Source: Strigops habroptila (lineage: Eukaryota > Chordata > Aves > Psittaciformes > Psittacidae). Taken from it: 64,000 bases of DNA. Below the pieces are notes generated by a model. The model made no database searches, had not been told where the DNA came from, and saw only the letters and a program-made list of their open reading frames with translations. Shown one piece after another: positions 53,201 through 64,000 of the stretch. Every line of letters begins with the position of its first letter. The stretch's first letter is position 1. The translations under genes and the position numbers were made by a program. The stretch spans positions 4,142,001 through 4,206,000 of the forward strand of contig NC_046360.1 of assembly GCF_004027225.2 (NCBI RefSeq). The letters are read 5' to 3'.

Positions 53201-56200
53201 AGGTCATGGGAGATGATTTAGAAAGCAGTGCCTCAGAGGGGACTAAGGTTTTTCAGGTCTTGGAAGCAAAGCTGTGTTGTATTGAACAATTGGGTGTGCT
53301 GCAGAAAGACATTTGGAGGGTTCTTTGTAATACTTGAAAAACAATAGTAATTGTAAGTCCTAAAAACATTGCTTCTGCTTCTTACCTCATTCATACAGGC
53401 CCCTTTTCGGTTATTCCATATTCCCACTTAGCTAAGAAGATAATTTTTGGATAAAATCCTAATCAGTTGATTTCTATCCATCTTAAGGACTTGCAAGACC
53501 TGAGCTTAAATAGCTGCACTGCTGCAGACCTCTTGTGTAACTGAGGGCAAATCACTCTGAGGATTTTTCATGCTCGGACTCTTCTGAGTGCTGCACAGAG
53601 GAGGCTGCTGGTTTGAGGCCAAGGACCAGCAGCCTTGAGTAGCTGCTCTCTCTCAGCTGTGTAACCTCTTAGCATTGGCCCCTACGTGCTGGTGGTGTGG
53701 CTCAGGAGCAGCTGTGCCTACTGATACTTTGACACTCCAGATGCTCAGCACTTTATCAGCTGTATGTTAAGCCCAATGAAGACAAGCAGACCAGTAAGTT
53801 CTTTAGCAGCTGCCAGATCTGTGTCATGGGTTTAGGGTTTATTTTGAGGGTCATAAAAGTCCTATAAATAAATAAGCCCCAGAAATAAACTTGAGAGAGC
53901 ATACTGGGCCATAAGCTCTTTAGAACAGCTATGCAATCTACCACAATACCTTAGTTTCTGGAGTGAGACTTACCAGGTTTTGCAGGGGATTAGTTCATAG
54001 CCTCTACCTAAAGTAATTGTTTAAAAAATTGCTTTTGTTTCCAAACCTGTGAAATAGCAACAACTAAAGGAAGGCAAAAGAAAGCCAATATTTATTTTAA
54101 TTGAATTTGACTTTTAATTTCACTCTTACGTGGCTCTTTCAGACTCTCCTGCGGGGGCGATGTGCTTACTTTTGTAAATGGAATAATTATGTTAACACCT
54201 GCAATTCTTTTGGCAACCTTAACAATTAAGTTAGACACAGTAATTTTAAATCCTGACTGGTTTTCAGTTTTCAACGTAGGCAATGGTAGCTATAGCTAGG
54301 TGGCAGCATTGGGACAGCTCAATGTGTTCAAACAGTAGCAGGTGAATCCAGACCTGATTCCTTTGAGCTTCAAAGAGAAAACAAGACTTATTCCTCTATT
54401 TGTATTTAATGGTTTTTTGCCTTTTCTCCTGAAGCATGTGCCAGTTTTATGACTCTCCTTTTTCATTTCAAATGGTTATGTGTAATCTATTTTCTTTTGG
54501 CATAAATCTTGTTTCATGCTTATGAGGATCTTGATAGTTCCACTATAACTCCTTGCATAAAAGCAAAAACCATCTTTATTTTCAAATCAACCGCACCAAT
54601 TTGTCACTGCAATTTAGTGACTTACGGAAGTAGTTTGTACATTTATTTATCCTAACAAGTTATGCTTTAATGATGATAAGAAAGGTACTTAAGCAGCATT
54701 TCCAACAAAAGAGAATAGGAAGTAATATATTTAACTACATTATCAATATTGATGCTTTGAGCAGTGAGGTTTCTCACGTTGCTGGTCACTTCCATGTTTA
54801 CAGGAGATGTGTGTAGTTAGGTCTTTCCTCTCCTAGATGTTAATAGATAAGATAGTTGGGACACACAATGTTAATGTATAGCAGCTGCTGCAGTTTGTAG
54901 CAGTTCTAAGTCCTTCATTCCTCCCAGTTGCCTTGGTATACTGAAACAAAACTCTGTCAAAGGGCTTATCTTGGAAAATCTGACTGGTAAAAGCATGCTG
55001 TTAAAATTATGACTTGCATGAAGCACTCTGCAACTCTGGTGGCTGAGGAGAGTTGGAAGCGGAGGAAGTTATTTAGTCCATGGATTAAAAATGATGTGCA
55101 GGGGGAATTGCTGAGGTCTAATGAGAGAAGCTGAAAAGTTACATGAAAGAATGGAGAATGCAATTGCTGCAGCTGCTGTAGATAGGCCCTGGGACTTAAT
55201 TCAGTTGTGGTTAAGGGAAATACTTGCCTTTAATTGTGCAGTACATCCTGTGAAGTATTGACAACATTAAGGGTTTTTTTTAAGTCTTAATGTGCCAGAG
55301 TTTTGCTTTTCATTTATGTGAACTTATATTTTCCTTTCTCTGTTTTTCAGGGTACACTAATACAGCATCTGAAGGAACACATTCTTCATGGTAACATGAC
55401 CAGCAATGACATTATTATGTACTATACAACGGCAAGTGTGGCTTATTAAGGCATTTTTAAAACTACTTTAATATATTTTTCTTATAAGGATGGGAGAGCT
55501 TTCCATACAAATCTACAAGTACATTTTTATGTATCTTTAATTCTTTTGCAAGGGATTGTCCTACTGAACTGTTTTGGTGGGGAGATAAGAAGCTGCTGAA
55601 TAAATCTGATTGTGTAGGAGTTCAGTTATGTGGTGGGTTATTTTCCTAATGTTGTGGTAAAGAAAATCATTCCAAAGTCTTCTGAAACTCTTTGAGAAGG
55701 CTAATATATTTCCTCATGAGTTCCTTTCTGAACTTCAACACCACTAGTCAGTTTGCAATATCTCCATGAAGGAACCATTATAATTACCTCGTCTCAAAGT
55801 TCTGTCTTTCAACTCATGCTTTAAAAGTATGTGTATAAGGAGGTACGGAATCTCCATCTCACTAGGTATTTGTAAAGATAAATTAGGTGAACATTCATCA
55901 GGAACACGTAGCTGATTCACTCTTGGGACAGATGAGAGGATAAGCAGTGCTCCAGCCTTATTTTCTGATTCCTAAATAATATGATTAGATGTAATCAGCA
56001 GAGATGGACATAAACTCAGGTGTTGGTTTAACAGTTTCTTAAAGCAAGAAAACTTGAGGCAAGGAAAATAGAGGGCTTGCATGCTCCCTCTTGCACAAGG
56101 GCAGGGAGCATGCTTTGGTCCAGATGATTTTGCCAAGAGCTACACATGTCCATCATTTTCTAGTTGCCTGTAGCTCCTCTACCAGCATATGATAGCAAGC

Positions 56201-59200
56201 AGCACTCCTGATGCTGGGATAGAGCTGCCAGCAAAGCAGACAGCTAGCTGACAAAGATGGAAATTGATGTAGGTATTTTCTGTTTTCCAGACTGGCTGGA
56301 TGATGTGGAATTGGCTGGTGACTGCGCTCGCTACAGGAGCTTCGGTGGTCCTCTATGATGGATCTCCTCTAATTCCATCACCAAATGTGCTCTGGGACTT
56401 GACTGACAGGCTGGGGTATGTAAGCAAGATTAAAGGGAGGAAAATGATCCGCTCCTGTTACGATGGCCACATACAAGCAACCTCATTAAAGGTGCCATTG
56501 CCTTGATCTAAGCTAGTATGTGACATGAGTTTATCTTGGCTTAGCCTTGAGTGGAACTACTACTTTGTTCTAAAACAGTTTTTGAGAGACAGCAGAAGAG
56601 ACAAAGAGCTGATTGTCTCAAATTTGAGTCAAGTATTTGGATTCAAGGCAAACAAAGAATTTTGGTTCAATAGTCAAGTTTTCAAGAGCAGCCTTTTCAA
56701 AAGGCAGTAATTGGGAGCAATCTGAGGAGTAATTTCTCAGCACACTCAGAACTTAGAAAATAAAAATCCTTTTTTCAAGCAGTTCAACATAAGACTCAAT
56801 ATAACACTGACTTAAAGACATAAATTGACTGGAAAGGCTCAGGAGGGTTGCTTATATTTTCATATTTTGCTTTTAAATCTAGAATGCCTAATTTTCCCTG
56901 CCAAGCTGTTTGTTAATTGTTTTACACAGCTCTTTGTGGCACAAAATGCTCACAGTGCCCTCTCTCTCAAAGCCCAGAGAACTGGCAGGTATTGGATAAA
57001 CAGCTGTAAAATCCTGTGCTGGTATTTAGCCTTGTACATTGCCTCAACTTTATTTTTCTGGTAACTTTCCTATTTGGCCAACTGGATGTAAGGAGTAGAA
57101 CTAAATGTTGTTCCTGATAAAAATAATGTCATTTTAATAATTGAAATTGTGGTAGAAAGTGGATGTCAAAAGATTCACTTTCTGACTCTTGATAATTAAT
57201 GATTTAAACTTCAGTGAGTCTTTTGTGACATGTATTATTCAAAGGCTGACATTTTGTCTCTGGCTATTATAATTGAAGGTTAATGCCTAATCAGAATGCT
57301 TCCAGTAAAAAAAACCAACACGAAACCAACCCACAAACTTAGGACGCCCCTCACCTCCCCCCAAAAAACCCCAGTAGAACAACAGGCAAAAATTTAGACT
57401 CGAGAAATAACACAGCTTATTTTTAAGCATTGTTTCTACATGCCAGAAGTAAGTGAAGATAACTGAAATGTGTCTGCATGTCTCACTTTTGTAATCTGGC
57501 GCTAAAAGCGGTGGCCATCTGCGTGGTACTTCATAATGCAGTCTGTTCCCAGCTCAGTCATATGTTACATGCTTAAAAAAAAGCCTTCAAACATGTTAAG
57601 ACTACCTTGCTTCTCTGAAGATGTGCCACACTTTCCTTCTGAGAGCATATTCTTGTAGTATCATCAGGATATCTCATACTGCATGACAAGATTTTAAGTG
57701 GACATCAATTAAAGATCTGTTCAGGTGAACTCTATTTTGTCACCATCCACCAATTATGTAGCATTTGGAAGGAAATAATAGAAGATGAGGCTCTGCATGT
57801 GCTGCAGAGGAAGTGTCAGAGCTTAAAAACAGAGAAGTGTTATGTATTCTAGCTGTAAAATAAGCAATAATTTGAAGCATGGAAGGAAAGTAAGATATTA
57901 CACAAGAGTGTGTTGTGATTGTGGTATGTAACTGGAGGAGCAGTACACCTCTGGGCTGTCATGATGCTATTCCCATGTACTTGATAAACTGCCCTATGCA
58001 CCAGTGTGGAAATAGCCTGTCCCTACTCAAGAGGTGGCAGCCTCTTAGTAACTGTCATCCACCTAAAATGTCAAAGACATCCCCTTTTGATAATGTTGAA
58101 ATAGCTCTCTCCATGTCTGAAATAGTATTATCTCAAGAGCTGTTCTACCTTTCCTCTTGCCTTTGGCATAAAAGCAAAGATAGCAGGATCTTATTTTAAG
58201 TTCTACTGATCTGTGATTGCCCATGTTCTGTGCCCTCAGACTGTATCCCTTATCCTTGTCTGTCCCTATGCATTTTCTTGAGTGAGTTTATTGCTGTAAT
58301 ATAAAATGAATTAGCAGAAGGCAGGGAAGAGGATTTCCTGAAAGTCAGCAGAAACATTGAACAAGCACTTCTATTGATAGGGTAGGGAAGAGGTACAGCC
58401 TTCATTTCAAGTTTTAATAATGTTGTATTGGAGAGCTGTACCTTTTTGCAGGGGCAGAATTCAGTTATTCAGTTAGCTAGGCCACATTTCGTTTCAGTTA
58501 GGCACCTGCAACTCAGACTTTCATCAGTGCAAACCAAAGAGATATCTAAGAGAAAATCACTGGTTGCTTCAGAGCAAAGTATTTTTGTTAAACTGTGCCC
58601 TGAAATGGCAATTTTCTTATAGGTAAGAGTGTAACAAGGCAGCAGTTTTGTGTTAAACAGCTTAGTGGCAATTATGGCCCATTAATGAAATAAATGTTAC
58701 AACATTTTGTGATGTCTTTGGAGTATTCTGCAGTTAGGAATTCCTGTACATGAAAGTGCACATTCTCCATGAGGTGGGAAAGCTTTGCTTAATATTTAAA
58801 GATAGAATTAAAAGTTTCAAAGCTGCAAAAATGACGTGATCTGACTAATTTTGATTGCTCAGAAGAACATGCCTTGCACTTAGGAAGCTTTAAGAGACTG
58901 CACTGCTTGACTGATCAATGTAAAGTGTCTAACAGCCTCTGCTTACCGCAGTGGGAATGGCAAGCCTTTAGTGTCTTAGCATATTATTTAAATATGCCAA
59001 ACATTGAAACTTTTTTCACTCTAGGATCACCATCCTTGGAACGGGTGCAAAGTGGCTGTCTGTGCTAGAAGAGAAAAATTTAAAACCATGTAAGCTTCAA
59101 AAAGCTATTGCATCCCTTCTGTCCTCCCTCCTACCTTTCCTATCCAGGTTCTGGCCCTGAATCTTGTCAAAGTACTTTATGTAATTGTTCTGGATTGTAG

Positions 59201-62200
59201 TGTCAAATAGATACAAACTCTTGTAAAAATGCTACCTTAACCTAATTTGTTGATTTCCTCCTTTTTAAGGTGAAACACACAATCTCCAAACCCTCCACAC
59301 TATACTGTCTACAGGATCACCGCTCAAATCTCAAAGCTATGAGTATGTCTACAAACACATAAAAAGCAGCGTTCTCCTGGGATCCATTTCAGGTGATGCT
59401 TTTATAGTGCCTGCATCTTCCTAATTCTGTTCATTGCCTGTGCATTTCCTTCTTGCTTGTTTGCTGCTGTGTATTTAAGAAGCTTAACCTTTGGATTGTT
59501 CAGGCTTGGTTATAGTTAAACTGGCATTAACTGTCTTTTTAGTGCAGAGATTTTCTGTGTAATTCAGTGTGCCATAATGAAGCTCATACACTCAAAGGCT
59601 TTTAGGTGGAATGTTTCTGACATGGTGGATGTTTTGGGTTTTGGCTTTTTTTTTTGTTAAGCAGGATCATTTATTTTGCCTGGCTGTCCTTAGGGGTAAC
59701 AGGGTGAGATCAAGGAAAGAGTCTATTAACCTACAGAACACACTGTTCTGCAAATAGCTGACTTCAGCAGAAAATACCTCTTGGAGAGGTTTTTTCATGT
59801 CCCTGTTTCGATTCTTTTGTGGTAAGTAATTGGCAGACACGTGTTTTTGTAAATTACATGATTAGGGAAATACCAAGCCCACATACTGTGCAGTTTGTTG
59901 TGAGGAGTGCGAGCTGAGGCAGCTTCTATTCACATCAAGTCCACCACGGAACTCCTCGTTCTGCTTTGTAACAAGCACTGACTTTTTCAAAGGGCATTTT
60001 AACTTGGTTTAGTTTGATTTTTTTTCTTTTTAAAGTTTGACTGTTCTGCTACTGAAGTCACCTCTGACTCAGGCCTTAGTAAGGGTAGTGCTGAATCTAG
60101 AACTTGCTACGATAGACATTAATAGTCTCATATGCAGAATACTGTTTTTGAGTGAAGCTAACACGATTGATATAATTCCATTTCAAGTTCTAGAAAGACT
60201 ATAAATATTTCAGTTAAGTAAGCACTTTGACAGTATCTATTTTCATTAAGATAACTGTTCATTCAATAGACATGGCTCCCTTTTCTTCCCTTCCTCCCCC
60301 TCCCTGCTAATGAGAATGAGATATAAAAGCTAAGTAAATATTGGGTGGAATAGCTTGACATCACCTTAAACTAATTAAAACCAACAAGAAAACATTTCTC
60401 AGTGATCATAAATATCTGAGTCTGAAATCTAGGGCCTGTTTTTCTCATTCTTGTATAAACAGAAACTTCCTTAAATGAGATTAAAGAAACTGTTGGAAGA
60501 AGTTATGCCTTAAGGAATATTCCTGCATGAAGGGCACAAATGTATAAAGACATGTAAAGTAAGAAAAGAAACCTTCTTTTATTAAGTCACATACCATCCT
60601 GGATAATGCTTGCCTATTCTTTGCTACTTAATGTGGATCAGAAGCTGTTCTAGAGTTCTTAAGTAGTTTTCAGTTTTGCTTTTTCCAAAATATCTTGTGT
60701 ATTCTAAATGGACTTTTTTTATTGTAGGTGGGACAGATATAATTTCGTGTTTCATGGGTCAGAATGTTACAATCCCAGTTTACAAAGGAGAAATTCAGGC
60801 CAGAAATCTTGGAATGGCTGTAGAAGCATGGAATGATGAAGGTAACTGTTCCCAAAACTATTATGCAAACTTATGAAATACAGTAGTTATATGACCTTAA
60901 GTTTCATTCATCAGAAGGGTAAACAGCCAGCTGTTAAATAAGTGATTTCACTTTGGAAACATGTTCCATAAACCTGCCTCTGGATCCATCTCATCTGGAT
61001 CATACGGGACTCTAGTGAAGATAATCAATGTGTATAAAGGCCCTCCTTTTCCATTACTCTGCTAAAACACATCAAGGCCAAATTCTAGCCTCTGCTGTGT
61101 GTGTTGGCTGTGTTGCTGTGCATGCCAGGCTGGCTTCCACCTTGTGCTGCAACTCTCCTGAAGTTACTGAGGTTGATAGGGATGAGTTTAGGAATTGAAC
61201 ACAAGCTGTTACGCCCATCAGTCACTGCTCATCTTCAATCCACAGCAGCATCTGGGATGTAAGTAATAACTGTAGATGCTCTTTGCTTTGGTACTCTATT
61301 GTTTACCTCTTTCCTTGTAAACAGGAAAACCAGTTTGGGGTGAAAGTGGAGAGCTGGTTTGTACCAAGCCTATTCCCTGTCAGCCTACACACTTCTGGAA
61401 TGATGAGAATGGAAACAAATACAGGAAGGCATATTTTTCAAAATTCCCAGGTACGTAACAAAGGGCCTTGGATATTGCTCAAACTGACCAAGGATATAAA
61501 TGGTATTGCTGCTCTTAGGAAAGTACAGGTTTATTCCTGCCCACTGATATGTAAGTGCAGTTTTGAATCTAGATTTCCAAGGTGAGAAATCCATAGCATG
61601 TTTCGTAGTATCTCACTCTGTCTGTTTTCTAGTGATTCATTTTGAATATGGATCCAAATCAATTTTAAGAATTTCTGGAAAGCTCCAATCCCATTTTGCT
61701 CCTGCTCTCATAAGGCAGATGTGCTGTAACAGCCTGATAATCTGTAGTGCAGATATGGACTGCTTGGCATGAGTGTGAAATGAAAGTGCTGAATAGGTCA
61801 GGGAGCAATCAGCCATTAATGAGTGCTACTGCACCTCCGCCAGACTGCTGCTGCCTAGCTGGAAGAGTGAATCCTAAGGGATAAGTGCTGACCCTGCTAC
61901 CTTATTAGCATGAGGTTTAAGTATACGCAGCTTCAGACATGCATAGTCTGCATTTGTACAGTCTTCCAGTGGTGGTAAGAGTAAAGGAACAGGTACTGTG
62001 TGCCAGAAGCTTTCTTCCTAATAATTTGGGAGGACTCCTGTCATCCAGAGCTTTTGCTTATGTGGCACAGCGATGCTGAACTCCCTGCTGCCTATGGGGC
62101 AGGGGCTTTTATAGGGGCAGGATGTCAAGCTGCTGCTTTTTGGAGATGGAATCTTTTTTATAAATAGCAGCAATACAGAAGGAATTCACAAGTGAAGTCA

Positions 62201-63137
62201 GGACATGCATCAGGAGATAATCATATAGGAAAACTGAGGGAATGTGGGAGTTAATCTGCATGTGAGCCTGACAACAATAAATGGGGAAAAAAATAAACCT
62301 GTGTTGACAGTTGTTAGATTGAAATCACTGGGGTCCAGAGATTCTGTCTGAATCTTTTCTGTCCTTCCTTGCAAATGGGCTAAAGGTTGTCATAGTGAAG
62401 TTAAATGGTCTTATGTGTACATGCATGTGCTAGTAATTGAGGGTTGTTTGTTTTTCTTTGGAAAAACTCAAGTAGAATTGGCTTGTATTTCTGTTTGTGG
62501 CAGGCTGCTGTAGTGATACTGGTCCTAAAAGGAATACAAAAGTTATTCCAGCTCTGCAGTCAAATCTGATTGTATATTAACACAACTCAAGATCATTAAG
62601 CACATAAGCTCCTAGGGATTGTTGAGACCTATTGTGCAAGCCCAGAAAGCTGCTTTCAGAGAATTGCACATCATAAAAGTGGATCAAGAAAGACTGGTGG
62701 GAATGTTGTTATTTTTGTGGGAGATTCCCCTGATTTCCTCAAAATATGGTGTTCAGAGCAACTATTCACCTGTTTTCTAAAGGATGCTGTGCAGTCATGC
62801 AAACAAGTAATCAGAAGATAAGCTAGGGTTTGATCCTAATGTGTGTGAACTGCTCTCATGTGTGTTAGCTCTTTGTAGTAAATGCAGTATGGATTGTTTG
62901 CATAGTTAAGTACTGCTACATTTGCTGTGGGTAGTTCTCAAACTATATTTGATATGTTACATTTTTGTATGTATTTTACTAAGTTAACATGAGTTGAGTT
63001 ACACAAATGCCTGCCATGACTGGATGAATAAGAAATCAGCTGCTTAATCTCTGTCATTCTCTAATAGGTGTTTGGGCCCATGGTGATTACTGCAAAATTA
63101 ATCCCAAGACAGGAGGAATTGTCATGCTGGGTCGCAG
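27521..63137 (+). CDS. AACS: AACS, acetoacetyl-CoA synthetase (15 exons, C-terminus off the right edge; frame broken in exon 5)
   Basis: Cytosolic adenylate-forming enzyme: acetoacetate + ATP + CoA gives acetoacetyl-CoA + AMP + PPi, feeding ketone bodies into sterol and fatty-acid synthesis. Fifteen exons were joined by hand. All keep frame except exon 5, which carries one extra base. Allowing for that base, about 534 codons of about 672 (human) are present. Motifs: [18 protein letters not shown] near the N-terminus; the AMP-binding signature [10 protein letters not shown] (about 284-293, exon 8); GWMMWNW (exon 10); LSTGSPL (exon 12); and [10 protein letters not shown] (exon 15). [10 protein letters not shown] resembles the human N-terminus, which supports the start at 27521. 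Remaining exons (human SDGTLNPNG onward) lie right of 64000. Apart from exon 5 the gene looks fully functional. Confidence 0.95.
32491..32508. repeat. TG/TA dinucleotide tract in AACS intron 2
   Basis: gtgtgtgtatatataata, a short simple repeat. No function is suggested. Confidence 0.6.
36278..36312. repeat. TA/CA dinucleotide microsatellite in AACS intron 3
   Basis: acatatatatgaaaatatac then acacacatatatatt: short interrupted TA and CA runs. Simple-sequence repeat without evident function, likely polymorphic. Confidence 0.7.
38211..45778 (+). other. AACS: AACS intron 4 (7.6 kb, the longest)
   Basis: AT-rich intron without recognisable coding or repeat content. A T-run lies at about 42520-42541. 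Frames at 44103-44396, 44814-45173 and 45228-45506 (plus) are hydrophobic, AT-driven and not conserved in any way I can recognise. Confidence 0.55.
45779..45877 (+). CDS. AACS: AACS exon 5 with a +1 frameshift
   Basis: Encodes [18 protein letters not shown] then [13 protein letters not shown], matching human AACS. The exon should end with Asn, Ile/Val-Asn before the gtgagt donor at 45878. It is 99 nt where 98 are required by the phases of exon 4 (ends phase 1) and exon 6 (starts phase 0). The extra base is a G in the run at 45868-45870 (actttgggcattaatgtgag). As written, the frame reads GGG CAT TAA, a stop at about codon 185. No alternative donor or acceptor that I tested repairs it. A sequencing or assembly indel in the G run is the simplest explanation; a true loss-of-function allele is the alternative. 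Confidence 0.85.
47964..47998. repeat. Alternating purine-pyrimidine tract in AACS intron 5
   Basis: tgtatatgcatacacgtgca followed by tacacatacatgtg. Such alternating sequence can adopt left-handed DNA in vitro; here it is most simply a degenerate TG/CA microsatellite. Confidence 0.5.
49630..51199 (+). CDS. AACS: AACS exons 6-8 (start of AMP-binding domain)
   Basis: Exons: 6, 49630-49744 ([20 protein letters not shown]); 7, 50283-50364 ([20 protein letters not shown]); 8, 51052-51199. Exon 8 holds [13 protein letters not shown] and the phosphate-binding signature [10 protein letters not shown] followed by CMVHSAG, the P-loop-like motif of the ANL adenylating superfamily. Exon 6 begins in phase 0, which sets the expected end of exon 5. 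All junctions are GT-AG and in frame with each other. Confidence 0.95.
55351..56415 (+). CDS. AACS: AACS exons 9-10
   Basis: Exons: 9, 55351-55431 ([20 protein letters not shown] then IIMYYTT); 10, 56291-56415 ([20 protein letters not shown] then [12 protein letters not shown]). Exon 9 must end at ACG 55431 to keep frame with exon 10, which makes the donor gcaagt: a GC-AG intron rather than [12 protein letters not shown] is a conserved segment near the adenylation active site in acetoacetyl-CoA synthetases. Confidence 0.93.
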
Positions 63138-64000
63138 GTATAGTATTTTGATGAAAGCATTAAAATTTGCAAACTTCACCTTAGAGCATAATGTACATGA
63201 TTCTCCATCATGCCTGTTAGCTTTATATTACTTTTGTTAAATCCAGTATTGTGAATTCCAACCCTGAAATGAATAGGAGCAGCTGGATTAGAGGGAAGGA
63301 GCCCATTTCAAAGTTCTACTCCACTTTTATATATGTGAACACAAGACAGTGTTGGACTTGTTTTTCTATTCCATGGTTTATAATCATTTATGAGAGTTCA
63401 AATTGAGAGTGCAGCTCATTCAAGGAGGTGAATCAGGAAATTTCTGGTCTTGGCTTTGCCAACTGAAATTATAGAAGGTCAGGTATTAAGTTGTGCTTGT
63501 GTTGGCCATCACAGATATTCAAGATCACAGTTGTGGCTAAATTTTCTGCTTGCATTTAAAAGTTGTTGTTCGAAACAAAGTGGAGTGGATGCCTTGAAGC
63601 TGTATCTGGCATTGTCACAAATAGACCTGCTCAACAGACACACAGTGTGAGGCTGCTGTGTATGAAACATGAGTTGCAGCTATAAGACTGGAAAGTAATG
63701 ATGTGCAATTGCAATATGATGAAGTACTAAGATCCTTGGGCTGTTTTGTCATCAGTGGCATGTGTGTGTAGTTTTAGGCTACTGGAAAGAGGAGGCACTA
63801 GGAAAGGGTCAGTGAATAATGTTGAGCTTCTTTGTACAACTTCATTTTAATGAGCAAAATGCCTTTTTGAAACAAATTCTTTTAAAATTCTAATGTGGCT
63901 GCATACTCACTGCATGAAATGTGGAGAGATTTGGTTAATTGCATCAATTTTTCTCTTTTCATCAAATTAATCGCATTTCAATGCTTCTTTGTTTTGTTGG
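56416..64000 (+). other. AACS: AACS introns 10-15
   Basis: Introns 10 (2.6 kb), 11 (180 bp), 12 (1.3 kb), 13 (483 bp), 14 (1.6 kb) and the start of intron 15 (from 63138). An A/C-rich low-complexity stretch lies at about 57307-57376. The last 860 bases after exon 15 contain no further AACS exon; I looked for a segment resembling human SDGTLNPNGVRFGSSEIYN and found none. Confidence 0.6.
59025..63137 (+). CDS. AACS: AACS exons 11-15
   Basis: Exons: 11, 59025-59089 ([20 protein letters not shown]); 12, 59270-59392 ([20 protein letters not shown], adenylation motif with GSPL); 13, 60728-60841 ([20 protein letters not shown] then [15 protein letters not shown]); 14, 61325-61450 ([20 protein letters not shown] then [20 protein letters not shown]); 15, 63068-63137 ([20 protein letters not shown] then GR). 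Exon 15 carries the HGD and TGGI-LGR segments just before the hinge to the small C-terminal domain, which is off the right edge. The GTG in ILGTGAKW replaces human VTG, but a glycine here is also usual in bacterial enzymes as I recall them. Confidence 0.95.

Larger units (their letters stand above)
45878..55350 (+). other. AACS: AACS introns 5-8
   Basis: Intron 5 is 45878-49629 (3.8 kb), intron 6 49745-50282, intron 7 50365-51051 and intron 8 51200-55350 (4.2 kb). A purine/pyrimidine-alternating tract with tgtatatgcatacacgtgca-type sequence lies at 47964-47998. No nested gene or transposon was recognised. Confidence 0.55.

Noticed and set aside
55432-55437. Alternative GT donor for AACS exon 9 at the gt inside gcaagt
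   Set aside because: Using it adds four bases to the exon and destroys the frame of exon 10.

Overview
This window is vertebrate nuclear DNA and almost certainly from a bird. The genes are split into many exons with GT–AG introns, four CpG islands mark promoters, and two fragments of the avian CR1 LINE are present, one of them showing the CR1 3' end (attctatgattctg-type tail). No prokaryotic, viral or plasmid feature was seen.

Three protein genes are recognised. (1) DHX37, a DEAH-box RNA helicase of ribosome biogenesis, lies on the minus strand at 473-14876. Twenty-four exons are present, giving 1068 in-frame codons. Only the last ~85 residues lie beyond the left edge. (2) BRI3BP, a small multi-pass membrane protein, is also on the minus strand at 19144-21350. 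Its three exons are complete and encode 237 residues. The ~4 kb between it and DHX37 is probably its 3'UTR. (3) AACS, acetoacetyl-CoA synthetase, is on the plus strand from 27521. Fifteen exons run to 63137 and the last exons lie beyond the right edge. This gene set matches the conserved DHX37-BRI3BP-AACS neighbourhood of human 12q24.31. BRI3BP, however, lies here in tandem behind DHX37, whereas I recall human BRI3BP as head-to-head with DHX37.

Layout: 1-15100 DHX37 and its CpG island; 15140-19143 probable BRI3BP 3'UTR; 19144-21450 BRI3BP and its CpG island; 21450-25000 no gene recognised; 25040-25720 an orphan CpG island with several CCAAT boxes, a minus-strand TATA box and a downstream AATAAA; 25720-26960 nothing recognised; 26970-27660 AACS CpG-island promoter; 27521-64000 AACS with long introns. 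The genes do not form an operon and act in separate processes: nucleolar 40S assembly (DHX37), ER or mitochondrial membrane biology (BRI3BP) and cytosolic ketone-body use for lipid synthesis (AACS).

The observations most worth a second look are these: a one-base insertion in AACS exon 5 that puts a TAA in frame although every other exon is intact; a non-canonical GC-AG intron in AACS; the orphan CCAAT/TATA promoter-like element between BRI3BP and AACS; and the orientation of BRI3BP. I did not find a convincing new biological system here.
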